DNA from: Parvularcula sp. LCG005
GTDB lineage: Bacteria > Pseudomonadota > Alphaproteobacteria > Caulobacterales > Parvularculaceae
Assembly: GCF_032930845.1 (NCBI RefSeq)
Contig: NZ_CP136758.1
Location: 620,001 to 684,000, forward strand
Direction of reading: 5' to 3'
Length of the DNA: 64,000 bases
In this document: positions 28,302 to 36,954 of the stretch, piece after piece
Layout of the letters: each line of letters starts with the position of its first letter
Position numbering within the stretch: the stretch's first letter is position 1
Translations under genes and position numbers: made by a program
The notes under the pieces: model-generated
Told to the model about the DNA's origin: nothing
The model's input: the letters and a program-made list of their open reading frames with translations, nothing else
Database searches by the model: none

Positions 28302-29272
28302 CTGGCCATTGCCGCTGGTGCTTCGGTTGGTTTCATGTCGGCCACTCGGATCCGCCAGAACCGCATGGCCCGTTCCGCGGCCTCCGGCGTCACTCGATCA
28401 TAAAGGCGAAGAATCCGGTCACGGCTGCCTTCGTCGGTCTTGCGGTTCGTGAAGCCGGCCAATGTCTTGGCAAAGACAGAGCGGCGAACGTCGTGAGCTT
28501 TGAAGACAATGGCCAGGCTTTCGAATGTGGTGTCGTTCAGTGTGCGAATGGTCGTTGCAGCGTCGAGATTGAAACGTGCCATCAGCGCGAAGATGAATTC
28601 CGTCATCGCGCGCGACTCAAGCAAATCAGCGAGGACATCGTCCGTCACCGCATCGCGCCGCGCCCACTCGCGAACGGTGCGGCGGGCGATGACGATTTCC
28701 TCACGGGCAGACTCAGAGGATTCAGTGACCATGTTCGTCCGCAGACGTTCGATGGCACGGGCCAGAACCCGCGTGCGGTCGTCGCCAATCCGCGGGCTGA
28801 GGGCCGTCAGATAGCTCGATACCTGAAAGGCATAAAGCCACATGAGGAAAAGGGAAGGCAGGGTCATGCTGTTGGCATCACTGAAGGTATCATCGCCCTC
28901 AATGTCGGCCATCGGCGTGTTTTCCTGCAGAAAGCGGAAAAGGTCTGCGCGGGTCTGAACCACGCTGCGGCGCAGAAAATTGATGTTGCAGCTTGGCAGG
29001 CCCGTCAGCGCCAGACGAACCACTTCATCGCCGGCGCCTGTGCGGACAAGCGCCATGGCCAGAAGTCGGCGCACTCGCTGGTCCATCGCCTGGGCGACCC
29101 GTGACAGAAGGATGTCGAACAGCTCCATCTCGCGGCTGCCATAACGATCAGGCGCCACCATGAAGGGGTCTGTCACTTCACGCAGAACGGCGCGACGCTC
29201 GTCGCTAGGTTCTCTCCCTGTCAGGGCGATCAGTTTTTCAAGAGGCGTCTGGGCCACGTTGTTCTCTTTCAC
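28298..29272 (-). CDS. DUF2336 family protein (second copy)
   Basis: A 324-residue helical protein of the same family as the 5457-6623 gene. HEAT-like helices occupy residues 40-290 (e.g. REEIVIARRTVREWARRDAVTDDVLADLLESRAMTEFIFALM), and the C terminus has the 'AAERAMRFWRIR' helix equivalent to 'ARTVLRYWDWR' in the paralogue. No catalytic motif. Start at GTG 29272, where AAAGGTGG precedes; a GTG 15 bases on (VAQTPLEK) is an alternative. It is convergent with the kinase/DUF1491 pair. Confidence 0.72.
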   Translation of the reverse strand: MKENNVAQTPLEKLIALTGREPSDERRAVLREVTDPFMVAPDRYGSREMELFDILLSRVAQAMDQRVRRLLAMALVRTGAGDEVVRLALTGLPSCNINFLRRSVVQTRADLFRFLQENTPMADIEGDDTFSDANSMTLPSLFLMWLYAFQVSSYLTALSPRIGDDRTRVLARAIERLRTNMVTESSESAREEIVIARRTVREWARRDAVTDDVLADLLESRAMTEFIFALMARFNLDAATTIRTLNDTTFESLAIVFKAHDVRRSVFAKTLAGFTNRKTDEGSRDRILRLYDRVTPEAAERAMRFWRIRVADMKPTEAPAAMAS

Positions 29273-29371
29273 CCCACCTTTGGCATGGGCAAAAGCTAGC
29301 CGTAGAGGTTTGAGAAACGCTCAAGCCCATTCTTCAACTTTGAGACAATCGGGTTCCGCGCGAGGCGAAAT

Positions 29372-31555
29372 TTACTCCGATGAAGGCTGAACGCCGGGGG
29401 CAGCGCGCCCCTGAACGGAAGGGCGAGACAAATCTCCCCGCTGCCGTCGCGGTGGCTCGCGCTCGTCATTGCCATTCAGATAGTCATCCCAACTCGAGAT
29501 ATTGGTCGTGGGATAGCTGATATCGAACAGATCGGCGCGAAGGCCCTCATAATAGGCGCTCAGTCGGGAGGTGTCGGCTGACGCGGCGATGGCGCCGTCG
29601 AACAGCGGGCGGGGCGGCAGGCCCTCATGGGCGCTGATCATGAAGTCGCGCCAGATATCCAGCGGAATGGACCCGCCTGTGACCTTGTTCATGGGCTTGG
29701 CGTCGTCATTGCCGACCCATACACCAGCGGTCAGGTCCGCCGTGAAGCCGATAAACCAGGCATCCCGCCAGTTATTCGTGGTGCCCGTTTTGCCAGCGGT
29801 CTGCCGCTCGCCCAGATTGGCACCGGCGCCGGTGCCGGACTGGGTCACCTGCATCAGCATTTCCGTGACCTCGCGGGCGTCTTCGGTGTCGATGACGTAA
29901 AAACCGTCGATCGGTTTGAAATCGTACAGGACCGTGCCCGTCCGGCTCGTGACCTTGGCAATGCCATGGGGCGGCACTTCGGCACCTTCATGGGCGAAGG
30001 GCAGATAGGCAGCCGTCAGCTCATCCAGGGTCAGCTCCATCGCCCCCAGCGCCAATGAGGCATGGGGCGCCAATGGGGAGGTGATGCCGGCCCGCCGGGC
30101 GGCATCGATCACGCGATCGCGACCGATGGCTTCTGTCACCTGCACGGCAACCGTGTTGATCGAGCGCGCCACGGCACTCGACAGGCGCATCGGCCCCAGA
30201 TGACGGTCGGTATAGTTACTCGGCTCCCAGTCGCCGACGCTGATTGCTTGGTCAACGACGATGGAATCGGCGCTCATCCCGGCTTCCATGGCGGCGAGGA
30301 AAACGAACGGCTTGAAGGCAGAGCCTGGCTGTCGGCGCGCCTGGACCGCGCGGTTATACGGACTTTCCGTGTAGTCGCGGCCGCCGACCATGGCGACGAT
30401 CCCGCCCTGCGCATCATAGGCGATGAGGGCCGCCTGTTCTGCTCCGCGGACCAGCGCCTCGTTTGTCATGGCATTGTTGACGGCCGCGACCGCCGCGGCC
30501 TGAAGCCGGCTGTCGAGCGTTGAGGTGACGATCATGTCCTGCCCAATGGTACCGCCGAAGCGGGCTTTCAGCTCCTCATACACATAGTCGAGGAAATATC
30601 CTTCCCGATTGCTCTGTAGACGGAGGTTCAGATCGGGCGGGTTCAGCTTGGCGACCGACGCCGTCACATAGTCGATGCGGTTTACCTCCAGCAGATTGTC
30701 GATCACCGTGTGGGACCGCGCGATGGCACCCTGCATATTGATGGTCGGGCTGAGCTCGGAAGGGGCTTTAGGGAGACCGGCGAGGATGGCGGCCTCGGCA
30801 ACGGTCAGGTCGCGGGCGGATTTCGAGAAGAACAGATTGGCTGCCGGCTCAATGCCGTAAGCCCCGCCGCCCAGATAGATCCGGTTGAGGTAAAGCTCGA
30901 GAATTTCCGTCTTGCTCAACCGCGCTTCCAGCCAGAACGCGATCTGGATCTCGCGCAATTTGCGGATCAGCGTGCGGTCATATTCCAGGAACAGATTCTT
31001 GGCGAGCTGCTGGGTGATCGTGCTGCCCCCTTCAACCACGCCGCCGGCCTGCATGTTGACGACAACCGCCCGGGCAAGGCCACGCAGGTCAAAGCCGTGG
31101 TGATCGAAGAAGCGCCGGTCCTCCGTGGCGATGAACGCATCGATGACGTAAGGCGGCAGGTCCTCAAGCGGCACCGGATCAGAGAACGTGCTGCCGCGTG
31201 AGCCGATCAACTCGCCGTCGCGATCATAGACCGTGATGCTCGCGGGCCTGTTGACGGACCACAAATCAACGTTGGCCTCGGGGAGGACCGCTGCCGCGAA
31301 ACGGATATTGGTGGCCAGTCCTGCCATCAGAAGCCACACGGTGGCCGAGCCGAGTAAGGCGGCGCCATTGATGCCCAGTTTTTTCAGGCGGCGCCGGGTC
31401 GGCAGTCGGCTGATGGCCCCCCGGAGCCCCCCGGCAAAAATGTGGCCTGCGGCGCGGGTCAGGCGCCACGATTGCGTCGACACCTCGGTCACGCCCGCCT
31501 TCAGGTCTGCGACCGCATTGGAAAGCACAGATTTGAATTTACCGATCATGCGCAT
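29372..31555 (-). CDS. Class A penicillin-binding protein (PBP1a type)
   Basis: Bifunctional peptidoglycan glycosyltransferase/transpeptidase, 727 residues. A basic cytoplasmic N terminus of about 65 residues precedes one transmembrane helix (NGAALLGSATVWLLMAGLATN). The GT51 domain has 'FIATEDRRFFDHHGFDLRGLARA', 'GGSTITQQLAKNLFL' and 'KTEILELYLNRIYLGGGAYGIE'. The transpeptidase has SxxK in 'PGSAFKPFVFLAAM', SxN in 'ARSINTVAVQV' and KTG in 'AGKTGTTNNW'. The C-terminal tail is Arg/Pro/Gly-rich. The cytoplasmic extension is long for the class. Two close ATGs could serve as start (31555, 31549). The gene is monocistronic, divergent from ycgN. Confidence 0.93.
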   Translation of the reverse strand: MRMIGKFKSVLSNAVADLKAGVTEVSTQSWRLTRAAGHIFAGGLRGAISRLPTRRRLKKLGINGAALLGSATVWLLMAGLATNIRFAAAVLPEANVDLWSVNRPASITVYDRDGELIGSRGSTFSDPVPLEDLPPYVIDAFIATEDRRFFDHHGFDLRGLARAVVVNMQAGGVVEGGSTITQQLAKNLFLEYDRTLIRKLREIQIAFWLEARLSKTEILELYLNRIYLGGGAYGIEPAANLFFSKSARDLTVAEAAILAGLPKAPSELSPTINMQGAIARSHTVIDNLLEVNRIDYVTASVAKLNPPDLNLRLQSNREGYFLDYVYEELKARFGGTIGQDMIVTSTLDSRLQAAAVAAVNNAMTNEALVRGAEQAALIAYDAQGGIVAMVGGRDYTESPYNRAVQARRQPGSAFKPFVFLAAMEAGMSADSIVVDQAISVGDWEPSNYTDRHLGPMRLSSAVARSINTVAVQVTEAIGRDRVIDAARRAGITSPLAPHASLALGAMELTLDELTAAYLPFAHEGAEVPPHGIAKVTSRTGTVLYDFKPIDGFYVIDTEDAREVTEMLMQVTQSGTGAGANLGERQTAGKTGTTNNWRDAWFIGFTADLTAGVWVGNDDAKPMNKVTGGSIPLDIWRDFMISAHEGLPPRPLFDGAIAASADTSRLSAYYEGLRADLFDISYPTTNISSWDDYLNGNDEREPPRRQRGDLSRPSVQGRAAPGVQPSSE

Positions 31556-31661
31556 CCGTTGATGACGATTATGAACAACTGGGCGCCCTTAGCGCGCAGC
31601 CATAAAATTCGCCACGATTACTGTCGTCAAACCACCCTGTAAGGCCGTATGATGGCCAAAC

Positions 31662-32138
31662 ATGGACAATAGCCCCCCAGCCGCTCCCGAAAAGCCATTC
31701 TGGCAAGCGAAAACGCTCGCCGAGATGACCGAGGCGGAGTGGGAATCGTTATGCGATGGATGCGGGAAATGCTGTCTGCTTCTGCTGGAAGAGGACACGA
31801 TGGAAGGCGAGGCAGTGCTGGAAACCAGCCTGTGCTGTCGCCTGTTCGACGGCGCCACCCGCACCTGTCGCCAATATGCGGATCGGCATTCCATTGTGCC
31901 GGGCTGTGTGCAGGTGACGCCCGCAAATGCCGGTACGCTCGAATGGATGCCGGAAAGTTGCGCCTATCGCCGTCTGGCAGAGGGGCGTTCGCTCGCTGAC
32001 TGGCACCCATTGGTGTCCGGTCGCCGCGAGAGCGTGGTCGAGGCCGGCATCGCCGTCCCCGACAATCTCAAAAGCGAGAAAAAAGTGCGCGCTCGGCACT
32101 ATCACCGTTATGTCACCGGTGTGCGCAGCACCCGCTAA
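31662..32138 (+). CDS. YcgN/UPF0260 family Cys-cluster protein
   Basis: A 158-residue cytoplasmic protein with the YkgJ/UPF0260 cysteine pattern: 'WESLCDGCGKCCLLLLEE' near residue 28, 'TSLCCRLFDGATRTCRQYADR', 'PGCVQVTP' and 'MPESCAYRRLAEGR'. The clustered cysteines suggest a metal or Fe-S site; the molecular function is not established. The length matches E. coli YcgN. It lies just upstream of the GTA cluster but is a conserved core gene and probably not part of it. Confidence 0.88.
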   Translation: MDNSPPAAPEKPFWQAKTLAEMTEAEWESLCDGCGKCCLLLLEEDTMEGEAVLETSLCCRLFDGATRTCRQYADRHSIVPGCVQVTPANAGTLEWMPESCAYRRLAEGRSLADWHPLVSGRRESVVEAGIAVPDNLKSEKKVRARHYHRYVTGVRSTR

Positions 32139-32144
32139 CTCAAC

Positions 32145-32172
32145 TTATCCTCACTCTTCTGTCATCGGATAA
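32145..32172 (+). promoter_or_regulatory. Candidate GTA promoter/operator: TTATCC-N16-GGATAA inverted repeat
   Basis: A 6-bp inverted repeat TTATCC (32145-32150) and GGATAA (32167-32172) lies 28 bases before the first GTA-cluster ORF. GATAAT at 32168 could be a -10 box, with TTATCC 17 bases upstream in the -35 position. The left arm is part of AACTTATCCTC, which recurs before the DnaA-domain gene. Found by eye. Confidence 0.4.
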
Positions 32173-32199
32173 TGTGCCTGTCATCAAGACGGGAACACC

Positions 32200-32583
32200 A
32201 TGGTCGCAGATCAACTGAAAGACGCCTTGGTCGGTAGTGTCATTCGAATGACCACCGAGCTGTGCACTGAAGTGACGCGGACCTGCTGGTCCGATCCGGA
32301 CGATGTTTCCCTCGCTGATCGCAAGATGCGTATTCTATACGCCTACGAACGAAATGTAGAGAAATGTCTGGTCATGACCGAAAAATATCAATCCGGTTCG
32401 CTGAAAAGCCCTGCCGATGATGACGAAAAGCGCAAGCTCTTCGATCAACTGGTTCGCTATGCAAATCGCCTTGGGCAGGATGAGCTCGCTCGACGACTTC
32501 GAGAAGATCGCCCCCGGGAACGCGATATACGACTGGACCCTGTGGGCCCGGGACGATCAGCTGCCGGATCCGCAGAAGACTGA
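32200..32583 (+). CDS. GTA g1-like protein (candidate small terminase)
   Basis: A 127-residue, charged, helical protein at the position of RcGTA g1, which acts as the small terminase subunit. Helices such as 'VSLADRKMRILYAYERNVEKCLVMTEKY' and 'EKRKLFDQLVRYANRLGQDELARRLRE' could oligomerise. The last 34 residues are read out of frame over the terminase N terminus (104-base overlap) and are probably of little structural importance. The assignment rests on position and helical character, not on a recognised motif. The start has GGGAAC upstream. Confidence 0.5.
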   Translation: MVADQLKDALVGSVIRMTTELCTEVTRTCWSDPDDVSLADRKMRILYAYERNVEKCLVMTEKYQSGSLKSPADDDEKRKLFDQLVRYANRLGQDELARRLREDRPRERDIRLDPVGPGRSAAGSAED

Positions 32584-33739
32584 CTGGACCACGTGGCTGC
32601 TGATGGGCGGTCGCGGCGCGGGAAAGACGCGTGCCGGGGCCGAATGGCTGGCCGCGCAGGTCAGGGGCGGGGCGGCGCGTGTCGCGCTTGTCGGGGAAAC
32701 CTATGAGGATGCCAGAGAGGTGATGATCGATGGACCGTCGGGCCTCTGCGCGATCGGCAATCCTGCCGAGCGCCCGGTCTATGAGGCGTCACGTCACCGG
32801 CTGTCCTGGCCAAGCGGGGCGATCGGCCATGTGTTTTCCGCCGAAGACCCGGAGGGGCTGCGCGGCTTTCAGTTCGAAGCAGCGTGGGCGGATGAATTAT
32901 GCAAGTGGCGGCAGGCCGAGCAGGTCTGGAGCAATCTGCAGCTGGGCCTGCGTCTTGGTGACCGTCCACGGCAGGTGGTCACGACGACGCCAAGATCCAT
33001 GCCGCTGATGAAGCGCCTCCTGGCCGACAGACGCACTCTCGTTTCCCGGGCCACGTCGTTCGACAACAAGGCGCATCTGGCGGAAGCGTTCTTCACGGAG
33101 ATTGCGTCCACCTATGAGGGGACGGCCCTGGGTCGTCAGGAGCTATATGGTGAGATGGTGGAAGATCGCGCAGGCGCTCTTTGGTCGTGGCAGATGATCG
33201 AGGCAGCGCGAATTGCAAACGCCCCGCCACTGGATCGCATTGTCGTCGCCATCGACCCGCCCGTCACCAGTGGGCCGGATGCGGATGAATGTGGCATCAT
33301 CGTCGCCGGCGTCGCAGGGGAGGGCGCAGCGCGGACCGCGTATGTGCTCGCCGATGGAACGGTGCACGCGACCAGCGCGGCAATGTGGGCCGAGCGGGCA
33401 GTGGCGCTCTATCACGCGCACGGTGCCGATCGCATGATTGCAGAGGTCAATCAGGGCGGCGATCTGGTTGAAGAGATGATCCGACTGGCAGATCCCGCCG
33501 TGCCCATCCGTCAGGTCCGCGCGACCCGAAACAAGATGGTTCGCGCAGAGCCGGTATCGGCTCTCTATGAAAAAGGCCGTGTGCGCCATGTGGGTGAGTT
33601 TGCTGCGCTGGAAAGCCAGTTGACGGCCTTTACCGGCACGGGTCGCGAGAAAAGTCCCGATCGTCTCGACGCCCTTGTCTGGGCCCTGACTGATCTGATG
33701 CTTGGTCATCAGCAACAGCCTGCCATTCGCGTCCTTTGA
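32480..33739 (+). CDS. GTA terminase large subunit (g2)
   Basis: DNA-packaging motor, about 419 residues. The N-terminal ATPase has Walker A 'LMGGRGAGKTRAG', Walker B 'AAWADELCKW' and the coupling motif 'VVTTTPRSMPLMKRLL'. The C-terminal RNase H-like nuclease has 'VVAIDPPVTSGPDADECGIIVAG' and the closing acidic 'SPDRLDALVWALTDLM'. ATG 32480 (MSSLDDFEKIAP) is preferred because family similarity begins at 'YDWTLWARDDQLPD'. AGG directly abuts it, so coupling to g1 translation is likely. All catalytic acids are present. Confidence 0.93.
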   Translation: MSSLDDFEKIAPGNAIYDWTLWARDDQLPDPQKTDWTTWLLMGGRGAGKTRAGAEWLAAQVRGGAARVALVGETYEDAREVMIDGPSGLCAIGNPAERPVYEASRHRLSWPSGAIGHVFSAEDPEGLRGFQFEAAWADELCKWRQAEQVWSNLQLGLRLGDRPRQVVTTTPRSMPLMKRLLADRRTLVSRATSFDNKAHLAEAFFTEIASTYEGTALGRQELYGEMVEDRAGALWSWQMIEAARIANAPPLDRIVVAIDPPVTSGPDADECGIIVAGVAGEGAARTAYVLADGTVHATSAAMWAERAVALYHAHGADRMIAEVNQGGDLVEEMIRLADPAVPIRQVRATRNKMVRAEPVSALYEKGRVRHVGEFAALESQLTAFTGTGREKSPDRLDALVWALTDLMLGHQQQPAIRVL

Positions 33740-33750
33740 AGGAGAGAAAA

Positions 33751-34926
33751 ATGTTTGGATTGACCACCCGAAAGGGTGACAGCAGCCGTGCGCCCGAAGC
33801 TAAAGGAACCGTTCTGTCGGACTTGATCGCTCTTCATGGGATGGGCCAGCCCAGCTGGACCGGACGCGACAGTGCCAGCCTGACAACCAACGGGTTCGGT
33901 CGGAACGTCATCGCCTACAGGTGTGTACAGATGATTGCCGATGCCGCATCGGCGGTGCCGCTGATCCTGTGCCAGGCCGGTGAGCGTCAGTATGATCATC
34001 CACTTTGCCGGCTTTTGCGCAGTCCCAATCCGGACCAGACGGGTCAGGCACTGCTGGAGGAAGTGTATGGACATCTTCAAATCCACGGCAACGCCTATCT
34101 TGAAATCATCGACGGGGACCAAGGCGCGGCTGCCCTTTATTGCCTGCGGCCGGACAGGGTTCAGGTCCAGACCGGTCGTGATGGCTGGCCGTCAGCCTAT
34201 ACCTACGGCGCAGGCACGCACAAGCGGGTCATTTCTCGCCGCCCTGACGGCTCCATGCCTCTCATCCACCTGCGGCTGTTTAATCCGGGTGATGACCGAT
34301 ATGGCCAGGCCCCAATGCAGGTGGCGGGCAACGCGATCGACCTGCACAACACGGCTATGGCGTGGAACAAGTCGCTGCTCGACAATGCGGCCCGCCCCTC
34401 TGGCGCGCTGGTTTATCGAGGTGAAGCCGGGGCAGGACACCTCACTGGCGACCAGTTCGACCGCCTGAAGGCCGAGTTGAGCGAAACATTCCAAGGCGCG
34501 CGCCATGCGGGCCGACCGATGCTGCTCGACGGCGGGCTCGACTGGAAGCCCATGAGCTTGAGCCCGGCCGAGATGGATTTCATCGACCTGAAGAACAGCG
34601 CGTCGCGGGATATTGCGCTGGCCTTCGGTGTGCCGCCCATGCTGCTGGGGATTCCCGGTGACAACACCTATTCAAACTATCAGCAGGCGGTACTTGCGTT
34701 CTGGCGCCACACGATCCTGCCGCTGATCGGCAAGGTGGTCGCGGGCCTCAATCACGGGCTTGGTCTGTCAGACGTGGAGATCGGATTTGACGAGGAGCGT
34801 ATTGACGCCCTGGCAGATGGCCGCCTTGCCCGTCTTGACCTTCTTCTTTCCAGTGATGTTCTGACGTCAGAGGAAAAGAGGCTGGCACTTGGCTATCCGG
34901 CTCTGCCAGAAGGCGGCACTCAATGA
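33751..34926 (+). CDS. GTA portal protein (g3, HK97 family)
   Basis: A 391-residue HK97-type portal. It forms the dodecameric ring through which DNA enters the head. It has 'NVIAYRCVQMIADAASAVPLIL', 'HGNAYLEIIDGD', and the family-diagnostic 'SASRDIALAFGVPPMLLGIPGDNTYSNYQQAVLAFWRHTILPL'. Start at ATG 33751 with AAGGAGAG 6-7 bases upstream; the track of the longer frame begins inside the terminase stop. It overlaps g3.5 by four bases. Confidence 0.93.
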   Translation: MFGLTTRKGDSSRAPEAKGTVLSDLIALHGMGQPSWTGRDSASLTTNGFGRNVIAYRCVQMIADAASAVPLILCQAGERQYDHPLCRLLRSPNPDQTGQALLEEVYGHLQIHGNAYLEIIDGDQGAAALYCLRPDRVQVQTGRDGWPSAYTYGAGTHKRVISRRPDGSMPLIHLRLFNPGDDRYGQAPMQVAGNAIDLHNTAMAWNKSLLDNAARPSGALVYRGEAGAGHLTGDQFDRLKAELSETFQGARHAGRPMLLDGGLDWKPMSLSPAEMDFIDLKNSASRDIALAFGVPPMLLGIPGDNTYSNYQQAVLAFWRHTILPLIGKVVAGLNHGLGLSDVEIGFDEERIDALADGRLARLDLLLSSDVLTSEEKRLALGYPALPEGGTQ

Positions 34927-35168
34927 GCGCCAGCTGGGACGGCAGGCTGTCTGTCGCGATCAGTGGCGCGATGTTGGCCCAGACCGTGGCCGCGCTGCTC
35001 TGGGCTGGCGCTGCGGCCGAGCGGCTGGACCAGTTGCAGGTCCGTATCGCTCGCTCCGAAGATATCGCTGAGCGGGTCGCAAGACTGGAAGAGCAGGGGG
35101 ACCATATTCAATCCACCCTCATCCGTATTGAACGCAAGCTTGATGACAATTCAGGAGGGCTGCGGTGA
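34923..35168 (+). CDS. GTA g3.5-like small protein
   Basis: An 81-residue protein with an N-terminal hydrophobic helix (VAISGAMLAQTVAALLWAGAAA) followed by a coiled-coil region (ERLDQLQVRIARSEDIAERVARLEEQGDHIQSTLIRIERKL). It occupies the slot between portal and protease where RcGTA has orf g3.5. Function is not known. Overlaps g3 by four bases and g4 by one to four bases. Confidence 0.75.
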   Translation: MSASWDGRLSVAISGAMLAQTVAALLWAGAAAERLDQLQVRIARSEDIAERVARLEEQGDHIQSTLIRIERKLDDNSGGLR

Positions 35169-35683
35169 TGGGACTTGCTGATCCATCTCCCGTGTCGGAG
35201 CCCGATGCGAGCCTTGTAGAAATCGAGGGCTATGCTGCGATCTTTGGCAGTGTCGACCTGTCCGGGGATATCGTCATGCCGGGTGCCTTCAGCTCAGTCA
35301 CCAGGCTGTCGAAGAATCTTATCCCCGATCCCGCGTCCCGTGTCATGATGCTTTATCAGCATGCGGTAGATCAGCCGATTGGCCGCTGGACCGAGATGAG
35401 GGAGGATCATCATGGACTGTTCGTTCGCGGACACTTGTTCGCTGACACAGCGCGCGGCGGTGATCTTTACCACCTGCTCAGGCGCGGCGCGATCGACGGT
35501 TTGTCGATTGGCTTCAAACCGGAACGGGTACGACGCAACAGGGCCGGGCAACGGGAGTTGCACAAGGTCGCGCTATGGGAAGTATCGATCGTGACGTTTC
35601 CCATGGCCCCCCAGGCGAGGATCACCCGTGTCAGCGCGCCGGGTGAACGACTTCCCCGCAATCTTCTTTCCACCACCCTATGA
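35168..35683 (+). CDS. GTA prohead protease (g4, HK97 family)
   Basis: Serine protease that matures the capsid by cleaving the N-terminal scaffold (delta) region. From ATG 35168 it has 171 residues. It shows 'IEGYAAIFGSVDLSGDIVMPGAF', 'VMMLYQHAVDQPIGRWTEM' with the catalytic His, and 'GAIDGLSIGFKP' with the catalytic Ser. 'ELHKVALWEVSIVTFPM' follows and carries the conserved Glu. Length and motif spacing are normal for HK97-type proteases. Confidence 0.92.
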   Translation: MGLADPSPVSEPDASLVEIEGYAAIFGSVDLSGDIVMPGAFSSVTRLSKNLIPDPASRVMMLYQHAVDQPIGRWTEMREDHHGLFVRGHLFADTARGGDLYHLLRRGAIDGLSIGFKPERVRRNRAGQRELHKVALWEVSIVTFPMAPQARITRVSAPGERLPRNLLSTTL

Positions 35684-35691
35684 GGAAAAAC

Positions 35692-36891
35692 ATGAGTTTG
35701 GAAACCAAGGCCCAGTCCGACGCCCCGATGAAATCGGCAATGCACGACCTTCTTTATACCTTCGAGCAGTTCAAGGATGCCAATGACCAGCGTCTGGCAG
35801 AAATTGAAAAGCGCGGCCACGAAGATGGTCTGCTGACGGAGAAAGTCGATCGGCTGAACAGCGTCGTGGCCGAACAGAAGGCGGCGATTGAGCGGATGTC
35901 CGTTCTGAATGCTCGCCCGGCGCGTGAGGGGACCGCTTTGGTCGCTCCAACTGAAGCCAAACAGGCCTTTGATGGCTATATGCGCTCCGGCCTGATGGCG
36001 GCTCCTTCGATCAAGTCGATTGCCGCAAGCGATACGGATGGCGCCGTTATCGCCCCGGTGGAAACGGCACAGATGATCGACAGTGGGCTGATGGCCATTT
36101 CTCCCATCCGCCAGATTGCGACCGTCCGCCAGATCAGTGGCCACACCTATCGCAAGCCGTACCAGCCAGGCCAGTTCGCGGCTGGTTGGGCCGGTGAGAC
36201 AGCCTCACGCCCGGAAACAGCCACCCCGTCGCTGCAGGCGCTCGATTTTCCGGCCATGGAGCTCTATGCCATGCCTGCCACGACGCAGGCCCTGCTTGAG
36301 GACAGCATCGTTGACGTCAGTCAGTGGATTGCTGACGAGGTGCAGGTCGCTTTCGCAGAACAGGAAACCACAGCCTTCATCACCGGCAACGGGACCAGCC
36401 GCCCGCGCGGCTTCCTTGACTACACCACGGCCGATGACAGTGTCCGTGACAGTGATGAGCTGGGGACCGTCTCCAGCAGTGGCGCGTCGATCAGTGGCGA
36501 TGACCTGATCAACCTCATCTACACGCTGCCCCAGGCCTATCGTGCCAATGGCCGGTTCGTCATGAACCGCGGTACGGCCGCCGCCGTCCGTAAGCTGAAA
36601 GATGCCGACGGGAATTATCTCTGGTCTCCGGGCATCAGCGCTGGTCAGCCATCGACCCTGCTCGGCTATGCGGTGACGGAGGCGGAGGACATGTCCGATG
36701 TTGCCAATGCTGCGACACCGATCGCCTTTGGTGACTTCGCCCGCGGGTATCTGATTGTGGACCGGGCCGGCATTCAGGTGCTGCGTGATCCGTTCTCGGC
36801 CAAACCTTACGTCCTGTTCTGCACGACCAAGCGTGTCGGCGGCGGCGTTCAGGACTTCTCCGCCATCAAGTTCCTGAAAATGAGCGCCTGA
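35692..36891 (+). CDS. GTA major capsid protein (g5, HK97 fold)
   Basis: A 399-residue HK97-fold major head protein. The first about 100 residues form a charged coiled coil (FEQFKDANDQRLAEIEKRGHEDGLLTEKVDRL), the delta domain removed by the g4 protease. The mature shell protein includes 'YRKPYQPGQFAAGWAGETASRPETATPSL', 'MPATTQALLEDSIVDVSQWIADEV' and 'AFITGNGTSRPRGFLDY'. The ATG at 35692 follows TGAGGAAA. A strong intrinsic terminator lies 11 bases after the stop, unlike the other GTA gene junctions. Confidence 0.95.
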   Translation: MSLETKAQSDAPMKSAMHDLLYTFEQFKDANDQRLAEIEKRGHEDGLLTEKVDRLNSVVAEQKAAIERMSVLNARPAREGTALVAPTEAKQAFDGYMRSGLMAAPSIKSIAASDTDGAVIAPVETAQMIDSGLMAISPIRQIATVRQISGHTYRKPYQPGQFAAGWAGETASRPETATPSLQALDFPAMELYAMPATTQALLEDSIVDVSQWIADEVQVAFAEQETTAFITGNGTSRPRGFLDYTTADDSVRDSDELGTVSSSGASISGDDLINLIYTLPQAYRANGRFVMNRGTAAAVRKLKDADGNYLWSPGISAGQPSTLLGYAVTEAEDMSDVANAATPIAFGDFARGYLIVDRAGIQVLRDPFSAKPYVLFCTTKRVGGGVQDFSAIKFLKMSA

Positions 36892-36901
36892 TTTCAGGCA
36901 C

Positions 36902-36933
36902 AGGTGCCCGGATATTTCGGGCACCTCCTTTTT
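36902..36933 (+). terminator. Intrinsic terminator between capsid gene g5 and connector gene g6
   Basis: Perfect 9-bp stem AGGTGCCCG / CGGGCACCT (36902-36910, 36918-36926) with a 7-base loop, followed by CC and a run of five T. This is a canonical rho-independent terminator placed inside an otherwise continuous GTA operon, 11 bases after the capsid stop and 22 bases before the g6 start. Confidence 0.85.
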
Positions 36934-36954
36934 CCCCAAAAGAAGAGTGCTGTC

